Below are positions 6,268 through 12,828 of a DNA stretch of 12,828 bases, in pieces. How positions within the stretch are numbered: position 1 is the stretch's first letter; each line of letters begins with the position of its first letter. The position numbers and the translations under genes were made by a program. This DNA comes from Candidatus Babeliales bacterium. GTDB taxonomy: Bacteria > Babelota > Babeliae > Babelales > JABDEC01. The notes under the pieces were generated by a model, which worked only from the letters and a program-made list of their open reading frames with translations, did not search any database and was not told the origin of the DNA. The stretch lies in NCBI GenBank assembly GCA_031292305.1, contig JARLHJ010000001.1:1-12828 (forward strand), given 5' to 3'.

Positions 6268-7908
6268 ATGAAAATTAATTTTATATTTTTTTCGATATTA
6301 TGTATTTTTGCATTAAATCAAAACGCTGCTGACCAAAGTTTAATAGCTTACTCTGATAATATAGTAAACCTAGATTCATTTAAATATTTCTACGACCTTT
6401 CATATATTTCAGACAAAGACACTTTGGTTATTTTTGACCTAGACACCCTATTAGAGTCATCTGACCTTATTTGTAAGTCAAAGTTTCATCACACATTCTT
6501 GCAGCTTAAGGCTAAATACTCCCCACATGTTCGTCGCTGTATTAAAAGCTTAAGTAGGGAATATTTAATTGAACGAGATGCTAAAAATGTAATTAATGAA
6601 TTAAAAGCAAATGGCATCACCGTTTTATGTTTAACCGATAGATTAATTTCAGGTAACATGCCAGAAGTAATATGCTCAAAACTACTGGCTCAGGGTATTA
6701 ACTTTAATGCTAATGATGCAAGTTTTTGGATTCCTAAGCATACCATGATAGGTAAACCCCTATATCACAAAGGAATAATTTTCACTGACGGAGAAGATAA
6801 AAATCGTGTTTTAAGCGGATATTTGAAGCAAACAAGCGCTACTTACAAAAAAATTATTGTTTTTGATCGTGATTATAAAAATTTATCTAACATAGACTAT
6901 AAAATAAAAAAGCTAAACAAAAAGCCCAATACAAAAATAGATTTTTTGGGTTATCATTACACATATTTAGAGAAATCTAATGATCAACTAAATAAACAAG
7001 TGGCAGAATATCAATTTAACCATTTTGCACAAACTGGAAACTGGTGGCGTGATGAAGGAATAATTCAAAGAATGAACCCAGCAGGCTTTATTCAGGAAAT
7101 ACAATCCTTTAGCAATGCTGAAGATTTGTTAGTCAGCGCAGATCAAAATAGTTTAGTTTTTTTTGATCTTGATGAAACATTGATAGAATCCACGGAAATG
7201 ATTTGCAAATCACAATTTCAAAATCAATCCAGACAAATTAAATCAAAATATAAAAATCTTAGGGCTACAAAAGAATCTCAAAGCCTTTTAACTAAAAAAC
7301 ATTTAATTGAACCAAATATTATTAATATAATTCTTGATTTACAAGCTAGAAGAATTAAGACTTTTGGACTAACTGCAAGACACAGTAATCAAAATACAAC
7401 TGAAACGACGTATTCAAGTTTTTGTGGTCTAGGCATAGATTTTTTTGATCCTAGCATAGGGGATTTTAACCTTATTAATATACAGCCAGCAGAATATCCT
7501 AACTCTGCTCCAGTTTTTTATAAAGGCATAATTTTTACAGATGCAAGCAACAAGGGATACGCTGTGTATTCTTTCTTAAAACATACAAAAACTTTACCCA
7601 AAAAAATAATTTTGTTTGATGATAATTATCAAAACTTAATACATGTTAAAGCTGTTATAGATTCAATTAATCACCATTGCATAAATGGTCATTACATCGA
7701 GTTTTATGGCTATCATTTCACTTATGTAGAAAAACGTAACTATCAATTGGATGTTAAAATGGCCGAGTATCAATTCGAGCATCTATCTAAAACGCAAGAA
7801 TGGCTATGTGACGAAGAACTAAAAAAGGGTTATTTCACAATCTCGCCAGATGTTCTTTTGCATGGGTGGCAAGTTGTAAAGTCAAAAAAGAAAAAACAAG
7901 GCTATTAG
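6268..7908 (+). CDS. Secreted tandem DUF2608/HAD-like fusion, first domain degenerate
   Basis: This is a 546-residue protein with one signal peptide (about 1-21) and two DUF2608-like domains. Domain B (about 270-546) has intact HAD motifs: D300-L-D302-E-T304, LT369AR, K429 and FD451D452. In domain A (about 25-265) motif I reads D57-L-D59-T-L61, so the Thr/Val position is Leu, and motif IV reads FD200R201D, with Arg for the second Asp. T123 and K178 remain. Domain A is therefore probably impaired or non-catalytic. Both domains end in GYH[YF]TY.EK...AEYQF. Domain A matches the preceding gene residue for residue in motif spacing near the N-terminus (D57/D59 in both). The tail is Lys-rich (SKKKKQGY). 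TTAGG, 6 bases before the ATG, serves as a modest ribosome site. The function is unknown; a secreted phosphatase with a binding or regulatory half is an inference. Confidence 0.85.
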   Translation: MKINFIFFSILCIFALNQNAADQSLIAYSDNIVNLDSFKYFYDLSYISDKDTLVIFDLDTLLESSDLICKSKFHHTFLQLKAKYSPHVRRCIKSLSREYLIERDAKNVINELKANGITVLCLTDRLISGNMPEVICSKLLAQGINFNANDASFWIPKHTMIGKPLYHKGIIFTDGEDKNRVLSGYLKQTSATYKKIIVFDRDYKNLSNIDYKIKKLNKKPNTKIDFLGYHYTYLEKSNDQLNKQVAEYQFNHFAQTGNWWRDEGIIQRMNPAGFIQEIQSFSNAEDLLVSADQNSLVFFDLDETLIESTEMICKSQFQNQSRQIKSKYKNLRATKESQSLLTKKHLIEPNIINIILDLQARRIKTFGLTARHSNQNTTETTYSSFCGLGIDFFDPSIGDFNLINIQPAEYPNSAPVFYKGIIFTDASNKGYAVYSFLKHTKTLPKKIILFDDNYQNLIHVKAVIDSINHHCINGHYIEFYGYHFTYVEKRNYQLDVKMAEYQFEHLSKTQEWLCDEELKKGYFTISPDVLLHGWQVVKSKKKKQGY

Positions 7909-7930
7909 TCTGAAACTCAGTGTAATATGT

Positions 7931-7960
7931 TTGACTTTTTAGTATCTTTTGTAATAATTA
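7931..7960 (+). promoter_or_regulatory. Weak candidate promoter upstream of rpmA
   Basis: TTGACT at 7931-7936 is a good -35 box, followed after 18 bases by TAATTA at 7955-7960. It would give a leader of about 110 bases. The 169-base gap 7909-8077 shows no hairpin terminator for the DUF2608 operon. Confidence 0.3.
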
Positions 7961-8077
7961 ATATTAACTTATCAAAATATTTAAGGTCTTTTGTTGAAAA
8001 TAGATCTTAACATAGGCAAAAAATCTAAAATTTTTATATTTAGAACAATTGAATTAACCCAAATTTAAAGGATAACG

Positions 8078-8335
8078 ATGGCAACCAGTAAATCCGGCGG
8101 ATCAACCTCCAACGGAAGAGAAAGTCACAGTAAGCGTTTAGGTGCTAAAATATTTGATGGTCACAAAGTAACTGGTGGCGAAATAATCGTGCGCCAAAGA
8201 GGAACAAAATTCCATCCTGGTAAAAATGTTGGAATCGGTTCTGATGACACATTATTTGTTAAATCAGAAGGATTTATTAAATATCATTTTGGACGTGGCG
8301 GACGCAGATATGTATCTGTTGTGCAAAACATCTAA
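8078..8335 (+). CDS. rpmA: 50S ribosomal protein L27
   Basis: This is an 85-residue protein matching bacterial L27 over its full length: [16 protein letters not shown] at the N-terminus, [10 protein letters not shown], the family signature [15 protein letters not shown], and a basic [11 protein letters not shown] near the end. L27 sits at the peptidyl transferase centre of the large subunit, where its flexible N-terminus reaches the tRNA ends. The N-terminus starts directly with the mature-type sequence and has no cleavable extension. The ATG follows AAAGGAT. The usual partner rplU (L21) is not upstream; a DUF2608 gene is there instead. secF follows 47 bases downstream on the same strand. Confidence 0.97.
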   Translation: MATSKSGGSTSNGRESHSKRLGAKIFDGHKVTGGEIIVRQRGTKFHPGKNVGIGSDDTLFVKSEGFIKYHFGRGGRRYVSVVQNI

Positions 8336-8382
8336 ATAGTTTCTAAATTAAGGCTTTAAGACTAACATTTCTGGAGAGAAAA

Positions 8383-9261
8383 ATGATTGATTTTTTAAAG
8401 TATAGATATTTTTGCGCATTGTTTTCATTACTAATTCTAGTAGCTGGCATATCTGCTTATGTATATAAGGGTGGATTTGATTATAGCGTAGAATTTACTG
8501 GTGGAACACAAGTTTTAATGAGATTTTCAGAACCTATTGATTCTAACAAAATCAAAGATGTCCTTAAAGACAAAGGTTTTCAAGGAGTTGATTTACGTGA
8601 ATTTTCAAAAAATGAAACGTTAATTAAAGTTCAGGAATTTTCAAGTGATGCTCAAGGAACTGGCGAAAGAATTCAATCAGCTTTAAATGAAGCATTGCCT
8701 AATGTAAAAACAGAAATTTTACAAACTGATAGCGTTGGCCCAGCAGCTGGTGCAACACTTAAATACGATTCAATAAAAGCAGTTCTAATAGCTTTATTAG
8801 CAATAATGCTTTATATCGGAATAAGATTTAAGTTTGCTTATGCTATTGGTGCTATTGTAGCTTTATTTCATGATGCAATTGTAATTTTAGTTTTCTTTTT
8901 ATTGATAAACAGAGAAATTTCTATAGACGTTATAGCAGCAATTGTGGCTATACTTGGTTATTCTATAAATGACACTATAGTTATTTTTAATCAGATAAGA
9001 GAAAATGTTAAAAAAATGAAAACTTCCTCTATTGAAGAAGTTGTTAATGTTAGTATTAATCAAACATTAAGACGTACTATATTAACTAGTTTTTCAACTT
9101 CACTTGTAGTTTTATCTTTGATCATTTTTGGTGGAGAAGCGTTAAGAAGTTTATCCCTAGCTCTTATGATAGGAATTATTTTTGGAACATATTCTTCTAT
9201 TTATATTGCTAGCCCTGTTATGCTTCTATTTTACAAAGATGAAAAGAATAAAATCGCTTAA
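8383..9261 (+). CDS. secF: Protein translocase subunit SecF
   Basis: This is a 292-residue inner-membrane protein with six predicted membrane segments, at about 8-28, 132-147, 150-172, 181-202, 236-253 and 257-282. SecF landmarks are clear: VEFTGGTQVLMRF (36-48) in the first periplasmic part, SVGP (117-120) before the second segment, GYSINDTIVIFNQIREN (192-208), TLRRTILTSFSTSLVVLSL and FGTYSSIYIASP (268-278). With SecD it uses proton flow to help pull proteins through SecYEG on the outer side. The adjacent secD seen in many genomes is not upstream, where rpmA sits, and is not seen elsewhere in this window. GGAGA lies 5 bases before the ATG. Many proteins in this window carry signal peptides and would depend on this pathway. 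Confidence 0.96.
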   Translation: MIDFLKYRYFCALFSLLILVAGISAYVYKGGFDYSVEFTGGTQVLMRFSEPIDSNKIKDVLKDKGFQGVDLREFSKNETLIKVQEFSSDAQGTGERIQSALNEALPNVKTEILQTDSVGPAAGATLKYDSIKAVLIALLAIMLYIGIRFKFAYAIGAIVALFHDAIVILVFFLLINREISIDVIAAIVAILGYSINDTIVIFNQIRENVKKMKTSSIEEVVNVSINQTLRRTILTSFSTSLVVLSLIIFGGEALRSLSLALMIGIIFGTYSSIYIASPVMLLFYKDEKNKIA

Positions 9262-9294
9262 GCTTATATCTTAATTACATTGAATAATATTTGG

Positions 9295-9329
9295 TCGTTT
9301 CTATCCTTCGACGCTTTTAGGGGAAACGA
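9295..9329. repeat. Inverted repeat TCGTTTC/GAAACGA upstream of rho
   Basis: The arms at 9295-9301 and 9323-9329 are perfect 7-bp complements with a 21-base spacer. An inner CCT (9305-9307) can pair with AGG (9319-9321). It directly abuts a consensus TATAAT at 9330-9335. It could be an RNA hairpin in read-through transcripts or an operator around the -35 region. Confidence 0.5.
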
Positions 9330-9335
9330 TATAAT
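9308..9335 (+). promoter_or_regulatory. Candidate rho promoter
   Basis: There is a perfect -10 box, TATAAT, at 9330-9335. The -35 is poor: TCGACG at 9308-9313 with 16-base spacing matches the consensus at 4 of 6 positions. Transcription would begin near 9342, just before the hairpin at 9346-9375. Confidence 0.4.
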
Positions 9336-9345
9336 AAAAAATCTC

Positions 9346-9375
9346 GCTCGTGTTGGTTTGTCGAACCATACGAGC
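9346..9375. other. Stable hairpin in the rho upstream region
   Basis: GCTCGTG (9346-9352) pairs with TACGAGC (9369-9375), including one G-T pair. T9353 pairs with A9368, T9354 bulges, and GGTT (9355-9358) pairs with AACC (9364-9367). The loop is 5 bases. On the + strand it has no T-tract after it. On the minus strand it is followed after three bases (GAG, then A) by a run of T, like an intrinsic terminator, although no minus-strand gene is present here. A role as part of a rho leader is inferred. Confidence 0.6.
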
Positions 9376-9443
9376 AAATTAATTACAAAAAAAATATCTC
9401 ATTAACCAACAATTCTAATTTATTCCTCTCAAGGAGACATTAA

Positions 9444-10721
9444 ATGAAATTTTCAAGGGAAGAACTCAATAATTTATCTTTTATTGAGCTATCACATTAT
9501 GCTAGACGTCTAGGTCTAATCGCTGCTAGCTTAATGCCCAAAACCGAACTTATTAAAAAAATAGAGTATATTCAAGAAAATCCAAACGTAGAGTTGGAAG
9601 TTGAAGGTGTTTTAGAAAAATTACCAGATGGCTTTGGATTTTTAAGATCTGCGAAATATGACTATGTATCCGGACCAGATGATGTCTATGTGTCTCCTTC
9701 ACAAATAAGAAGATTTAATTTAAGAACTGGTGATATACTTTCTGGTGTTATAAGAAAGCCAAAAGAAGGTGAAAAATATTTTGCACTGTTAAAAATTAAT
9801 CAGGTTAATTACTGCGACCCTTCAATTTTAGGTGATCGCCCTTTCTTTGATAATTTAAGTCCATTACACCCAAATAAAAAATTTAACTTAGAAGCTGATC
9901 CTACTTTTATTGCAACACGAATTATGGATATGTTTACCCCTATTGGTAAAGGCCAAAGAGGTTTAATAGTAGCACCGCCAAAAGCTGGTAAAACCATGCT
10001 ACTTAAAGAGATCGCATTAAGTATTGTTGCTAATCATCCTGAAGCGCATCTTATGATACTTCTAGTTGATGAGCGTCCTGAAGAAGTTGCTGATATGAAA
10101 CGTAGTGTTAAGGGACAAAATGTTGAAATTGTAAGTTCTACATTTGATGAAATACCTACTCGTCACGTTGCTGTAGCTGAAATAGTTTTAGAAAAAGCAA
10201 AAAGATTATTAGAAGCTGGCAAAGATGTTGTAATCTTTTTAGATTCTATGACAAGACTTGCTCGTGCTTACAATGCTACTGCTCCTGCATCTGGTAAAGT
10301 ACTTACTGGTGGTATTGATGCAAACGCATTACAAAGACCAAAAAGATTCTTTGGTGCTGCTAGAAATACTGAAGAAGGTGGTTCTTTGACCATACTTGCA
10401 TCTGTTTTAGTTGAAACTGGTTCAAAAATGGATGAAGTTATTTACGAAGAGTTTAAAGGTACGGGTAACATGGAAATGCACCTGACTCGTAAACTTTCTA
10501 ACCGTCGTATGTTCCCTGCATTTGATTTACTTGCTTCTGGTACAAGAAGAGATGATCTATTATTACCTGAAGACACTTTAAATAGAGTTTGGGTATTACA
10601 GAAATTCCTTGGCACCATGAACCAAATTGAAGGCATGGAATTCTTAATTGATAAAATGAAAAAACACAAAACAAATGAAGATTTCTTAGAAGCTATTAAT
10701 AAAAAAACTATGAGTGAATAA
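9444..10721 (+). CDS. rho: Transcription termination factor Rho
   Basis: This 425-residue protein is close in length to E. coli Rho. The N-terminal Rho_N helices (about 5-45) and the cold-shock-like RNA-binding domain (about 50-125, with DGFGFLR and [13 protein letters not shown]) precede the ATPase core. The core contains Walker A, APPKAGKT at 177-184, DERPEEV at 209-215, Walker [17 protein letters not shown] with D267, the segment [22 protein letters not shown] (287-308) covering the secondary RNA-binding loop, and [22 protein letters not shown]. Rho is a hexameric RNA translocase that ends transcription of untranslated RNA. All key residues appear intact and there is no large N-terminal insertion. 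AAGGAG lies 7 bases before the ATG. A structured 182-base region precedes it and a strong intrinsic terminator follows it. Confidence 0.98.
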   Translation: MKFSREELNNLSFIELSHYARRLGLIAASLMPKTELIKKIEYIQENPNVELEVEGVLEKLPDGFGFLRSAKYDYVSGPDDVYVSPSQIRRFNLRTGDILSGVIRKPKEGEKYFALLKINQVNYCDPSILGDRPFFDNLSPLHPNKKFNLEADPTFIATRIMDMFTPIGKGQRGLIVAPPKAGKTMLLKEIALSIVANHPEAHLMILLVDERPEEVADMKRSVKGQNVEIVSSTFDEIPTRHVAVAEIVLEKAKRLLEAGKDVVIFLDSMTRLARAYNATAPASGKVLTGGIDANALQRPKRFFGAARNTEEGGSLTILASVLVETGSKMDEVIYEEFKGTGNMEMHLTRKLSNRRMFPAFDLLASGTRRDDLLLPEDTLNRVWVLQKFLGTMNQIEGMEFLIDKMKKHKTNEDFLEAINKKTMSE

Positions 10722-10738
10722 TTAGCTTTTTAAGCATA

Positions 10739-10778
10739 AAAGGGAGGTTCTTTATTGAACTTCCCTTTATTATTTAAT
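10739..10778 (+). terminator. Intrinsic terminator after rho
   Basis: AAAGGGAGGTTC (10739-10750) pairs with GAACTTCCCTTT (10757-10768) as a 12-bp stem with one G-T pair and a 6-base loop. A T-rich tail (TTTATTATTTAAT) follows. It lies 17 bases after the rho stop codon and is the clearest intrinsic terminator in the window. Confidence 0.85.
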
Positions 10779-10790
10779 ATCTCATTGATT

Positions 10791-10819
10791 TTGTATGGTT
10801 GATTATATTATTTTAATAT
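10791..10819 (+). promoter_or_regulatory. Candidate promoter of the small secreted orphan
   Basis: TTGTAT at 10791-10796 and TAATAT at 10814-10819 are separated by the ideal 17 bases. They lie just after the rho terminator and about 33 bases before the next ATG. Confidence 0.5.
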
Positions 10820-10851
10820 TAGCTTTTCCATTTTAATAAAAGGATGGCCAT

Positions 10852-11283
10852 ATGAAAATTATAATAGCAATCTCTTGTCTTATATCACTGAATCTATTTT
10901 GCATGGAACCACAAACATCATTAGAATCATTCTTTGAAAATCCTATAAACGAATTTAATAGCTTAAAAAATGATGACGATCAATTTTACCTAGCTTTATA
11001 TTATTTGAATAAAATCTTAATCACATATCCAGACTATAATGAAAAGACTGAATTGAATTCCAATATAGTCATCCAATACTTAGAATCTAACCCTAAAGTT
11101 TTAAGTTATGCAAAAAAACATATAATTAAAATTATTGATGAAAAAGCCGAACTAGACAATGATACCAGTCCAAATATAAGCATTTATAAACTCATATTTA
11201 AAAACATAAGAAATAAGAAAATTACCCAAAAACTACCTAATCCAAGTTTATTAGATATCGATAGGCATAAAAAACTTAATTAA
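10852..11283 (+). CDS. Small secreted protein of unknown function
   Basis: This is a 143-residue protein that I do not recognise. Residues 1-17 form a typical signal segment (MKIIIAISCLISLNLFC). The C17 context NLF-C does not fit a lipobox well, so a lipoprotein is unlikely but not excluded. The mature part is acidic at first (FFENPINEF, NDDDQ). It then looks mostly helical and Lys/Ile/Asn-rich, with no catalytic motif, further membrane segment or obvious repeat. AGGA lies 7 bases before the ATG, and a fair promoter and the rho terminator separate it from rho. A secreted ankyrin gene follows 54 bases downstream on the same strand, so the two may be co-transcribed. Confidence 0.7.
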   Translation: MKIIIAISCLISLNLFCMEPQTSLESFFENPINEFNSLKNDDDQFYLALYYLNKILITYPDYNEKTELNSNIVIQYLESNPKVLSYAKKHIIKIIDEKAELDNDTSPNISIYKLIFKNIRNKKITQKLPNPSLLDIDRHKKLN

Positions 11284-11308
11284 ATAGCAAAAAAACGCTA
11301 TGCTAATA

Positions 11309-11314
11309 TATAAT
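11309..11314 (+). promoter_or_regulatory. Possible -10 box before the secreted ankyrin gene
   Basis: A perfect TATAAT lies 23 bases before the ATG. No good -35 box is found at the right spacing (TAGCAA at 11285-11290 with 18 bases is poor). TGC-TAATAT at 11301-11309 is an alternative extended -10. Confidence 0.3.
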
Positions 11315-11337
11315 TTCGCCTTTATGGAGGTTTTTTA

Positions 11338-12285
11338 ATGCAATGCTTATTCTTGAAAAAAACTTTATTTGTATGTTTTATACTTTTAAATTTTTATTCT
11401 ATAAATGCCATGACTACTTTAACCAAAGCTTCTCAAATTGCTAAATCTAAGCTATCCGTTGTACAAAAATTGCTTTGTTTAGGAAGAATAAATATACAAC
11501 AACTTATCCCATCTAATTTCAAAAGATGCATGCAAACTTCAACCATTCCTTTAAATAACAAACAACTTAAGACTGAGGAACATGATGTTTTGCAAGAAGA
11601 AACAAGTAAAAAACTCAAAATATCAAAAAATTATAATAATTTCTTTAAATGCGTCCAAGAAGGTGATTCTACAGCAGTTGCAATATTCCTGAAAGACGAA
11701 AATTTTGATCCAAATATTATAGATTATAGCAATACCGAACTTGCACTTTCAGCATTGCATTATGCTGTTTTGGCAAATCATATTGAAATTGTAGATTTAC
11801 TTATAAGCGATTCACGTACTAATTTATTTATAAGAGATGGCCAAGGGAATACCCCATTATTTTACGCGCAAAATAATTTAGATACAAGTATATGTATTAA
11901 GCTTTTTTACGCCATAGAACTTAGATTAGATATAATTTTAATAACAAAACCTCAATTTTATACAAGTTACCATGCAACACCAAAACTATATATCGATCCT
12001 TGCTATCATCCTCTTGCAAGAGAGACTTATATACATAACAAAAATTTTATAAGAAAAGTAATGTTTTCAAATAAACATTTGGGCCAAGAAGCACTTGGTA
12101 AATTATTTTTATACCACGCTGTTTGTGAGAATGATTTTGAAGATGTGTTGATGCTGCTTAAATTAGGCGCAAACCCTAATGCTGTAATAGATATAGACGA
12201 AGAACATTGTGTTAGAATTGATCATATGGCTAAAAGTAAATTAATGCTTGCCATATTAAAAAAATACGGCGCTGAACTAGCATAG
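11338..12285 (+). CDS. Secreted ankyrin-repeat protein
   Basis: This is a 315-residue protein. Residues 1-24 are a signal peptide (basic KK, hydrophobic FVCFILLNFY, probable cut after SINA). A basic, low-complexity linker follows (about 25-98). Ankyrin-like repeats are seen at about 101-130 (FFKCVQEGDSTAVAIFL), 137-168 (SALHYAVLANHIEIVDLLI) and 169-185 (GQGNTPLFYAQ). One more lies near the C-terminus, at 256-285 (LFLYHAVCENDFEDVLMLLKLGANPN), ending with ILKKYGAELA. The stretch 200-250 is unassigned. Ankyrin repeats mediate protein binding, and the export signal suggests a target outside the cytosol. A strong GGAGG site lies 7 bases before the ATG. The stop codon abuts the stop of the convergent kinase gene with no base between them. 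A host-directed role is inference only. Confidence 0.8.
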   Translation: MQCLFLKKTLFVCFILLNFYSINAMTTLTKASQIAKSKLSVVQKLLCLGRINIQQLIPSNFKRCMQTSTIPLNNKQLKTEEHDVLQEETSKKLKISKNYNNFFKCVQEGDSTAVAIFLKDENFDPNIIDYSNTELALSALHYAVLANHIEIVDLLISDSRTNLFIRDGQGNTPLFYAQNNLDTSICIKLFYAIELRLDIILITKPQFYTSYHATPKLYIDPCYHPLARETYIHNKNFIRKVMFSNKHLGQEALGKLFLYHAVCENDFEDVLMLLKLGANPNAVIDIDEEHCVRIDHMAKSKLMLAILKKYGAELA

Positions 12286-12828
12286 TTATATTTTTGTTTT
12301 TACTAGTTCAATCTTAACATTTTTCATCTTTTTTTCTAATTGTTCTGAAGTTAACAGACCACTTTTGGCGCCTTCTTTGCTTATTACAGATGAACTGTTT
12401 AAAATACCTGCAATTAAAGCTTCTTCGATTGATTTCCCGCTCAGTATGCTTGCAACAAAACAAGAGCCAAAGGCATCGCCTGCACCCAATGTATTTACTA
12501 GTTTTTCAGTTTTTATACTTGCATGAAAATAGATAATATTATTTTGAAAAGCATAAACACCATTGGCACCATCTGTAACTGCAATTATTTTTGGGCCGCA
12601 TTTGCTTATTTCTTTAAAATAATTTTCTACGCTATAAGATTGAGTATTTAATAACCCAAATAACTCTTCAGCTTCTGAGTTATTTAAAGTCAAAATATCA
12701 ATATTTACAAGTGCTTTTTTAAATTCTTCAACATTTACTTTAAATTGATTAATTCCCGGGTTAGCAGCAACTAAAAGATTGTTTTCTTTTGCCTTGCGTG
12801 TAAGTTCAAAAAAAATATTTGCAGAACG
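12286..12828 (-). CDS. PfkB-family carbohydrate/nucleoside kinase, C-terminal part (cut by window edge)
   Basis: The minus-strand frame is open from the window end to TAA at 12286-12288, giving 180 C-terminal residues. An internal TTG at 12693 is not needed as a start, because upstream codons continue the family pattern: VAANPG, then VNIDILTLNNSEAEEL. The latter is the usual PfkB stretch before the ATP site. AVTDGANGVYAF and NTLGAGDAFGSCFVASILSGKS follow. The latter matches PfkB signature 2, with the catalytic-base Asp in GAGD present and Asn in place of the first Asp of DTxGAGD. Such enzymes phosphorylate sugars or nucleosides such as ribose, fructose or adenosine. The substrate cannot be told without the N-terminal lid and sugar site. 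Confidence 0.9.
   Translation of the reverse strand, partial: RSANIFFELTRKAKENNLLVAANPGINQFKVNVEEFKKALVNIDILTLNNSEAEELFGLLNTQSYSVENYFKEISKCGPKIIAVTDGANGVYAFQNNIIYFHASIKTEKLVNTLGAGDAFGSCFVASILSGKSIEEALIAGILNSSSVISKEGAKSGLLTSEQLEKKMKNVKIELVKTKI

Noticed and set aside
9355-9370. GGTTCGA on the minus strand, resembling a tRNA T-arm
   Set aside because: The stem and loop sizes do not fit a T-arm, and no acceptor, D or anticodon arm surrounds it.
9809-10669. Minus-strand open frames inside rho
   Set aside because: Shadows of one of the most conserved genes in the window.
11284-11300. TAGC/GCTA hairpin as a terminator after the small orphan
   Set aside because: The stem is only 4 bp and has no T-tract after it.
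11433-11618. Minus-strand open frame inside the secreted ankyrin gene
   Set aside because: Short shadow frame without a ribosome site or recognisable features.
12286-12693. PfkB kinase read as a complete 135-residue gene from TTG 12693
   Set aside because: The frame stays open to the window edge and the upstream residues (ANPG, DIL) fit the PfkB family, so the gene is simply cut.

Overview
The window is AT-rich (about 30% G+C by eye) and densely coded. It carries 13 genes: 11 complete and one cut at each edge. No gap exceeds 182 bases, and no rRNA, tRNA, CRISPR array or insertion sequence was seen. The gene mix is housekeeping genes (ppa, rpmA, secF, rho, a PfkB sugar kinase) among many signal-peptide-bearing proteins: two CAP-domain proteins, an M16 zinc protease, HAD-like proteins of the DUF2608 type, an ankyrin-repeat protein and a small orphan. 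That mix suggests a host-dependent Gram-negative bacterium. Candidatus Dependentiae (TM6) is my best guess; Legionella-like or Rickettsia/Chlamydia-like intracellular bacteria are alternatives. The assignment is an inference from gene families, since no rRNA is present.

Layout. 1-117 is the 3' end of an unrecognised + strand gene. 122-1344 (minus) is a tandem pair of paralogous secreted CAP/SCP-domain proteins. 1497-4181 (+) is a secreted two-lobed M16 metallopeptidase with an active first half and an inactivated second half. 4281-4664 (+) is a small cytosolic ankyrin protein whose promoter and start codon sit inside a 15-bp perfect inverted repeat. 4668-5198 (minus) is inorganic pyrophosphatase. 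5376-7908 (+) is a two-gene operon of secreted DUF2608/HAD-like proteins; the second gene is a tandem fusion whose first domain has lost key catalytic residues. 8078-8335 is ribosomal protein L27, 8383-9261 is SecF, and 9444-10721 is Rho, with a structured leader before it and a clear intrinsic terminator after it. 10852-11283 is a small secreted orphan. 11338-12285 is a secreted ankyrin-repeat protein. 12286-12828 (minus) is the C-terminal part of a PfkB-family kinase.

How the parts fit together. Seven of the 13 genes encode proteins with an N-terminal signal peptide. SecF belongs to the export machinery that would carry such proteins across the inner membrane. The CAP, M16, DUF2608 and ankyrin proteins form a plausible set of envelope or host-facing factors, but the sequence does not prove that any of them reaches a host cell. 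The most unusual items are the inverted repeat around the small ankyrin gene, the pseudoenzyme-like half of the DUF2608 fusion, and the rho upstream region.
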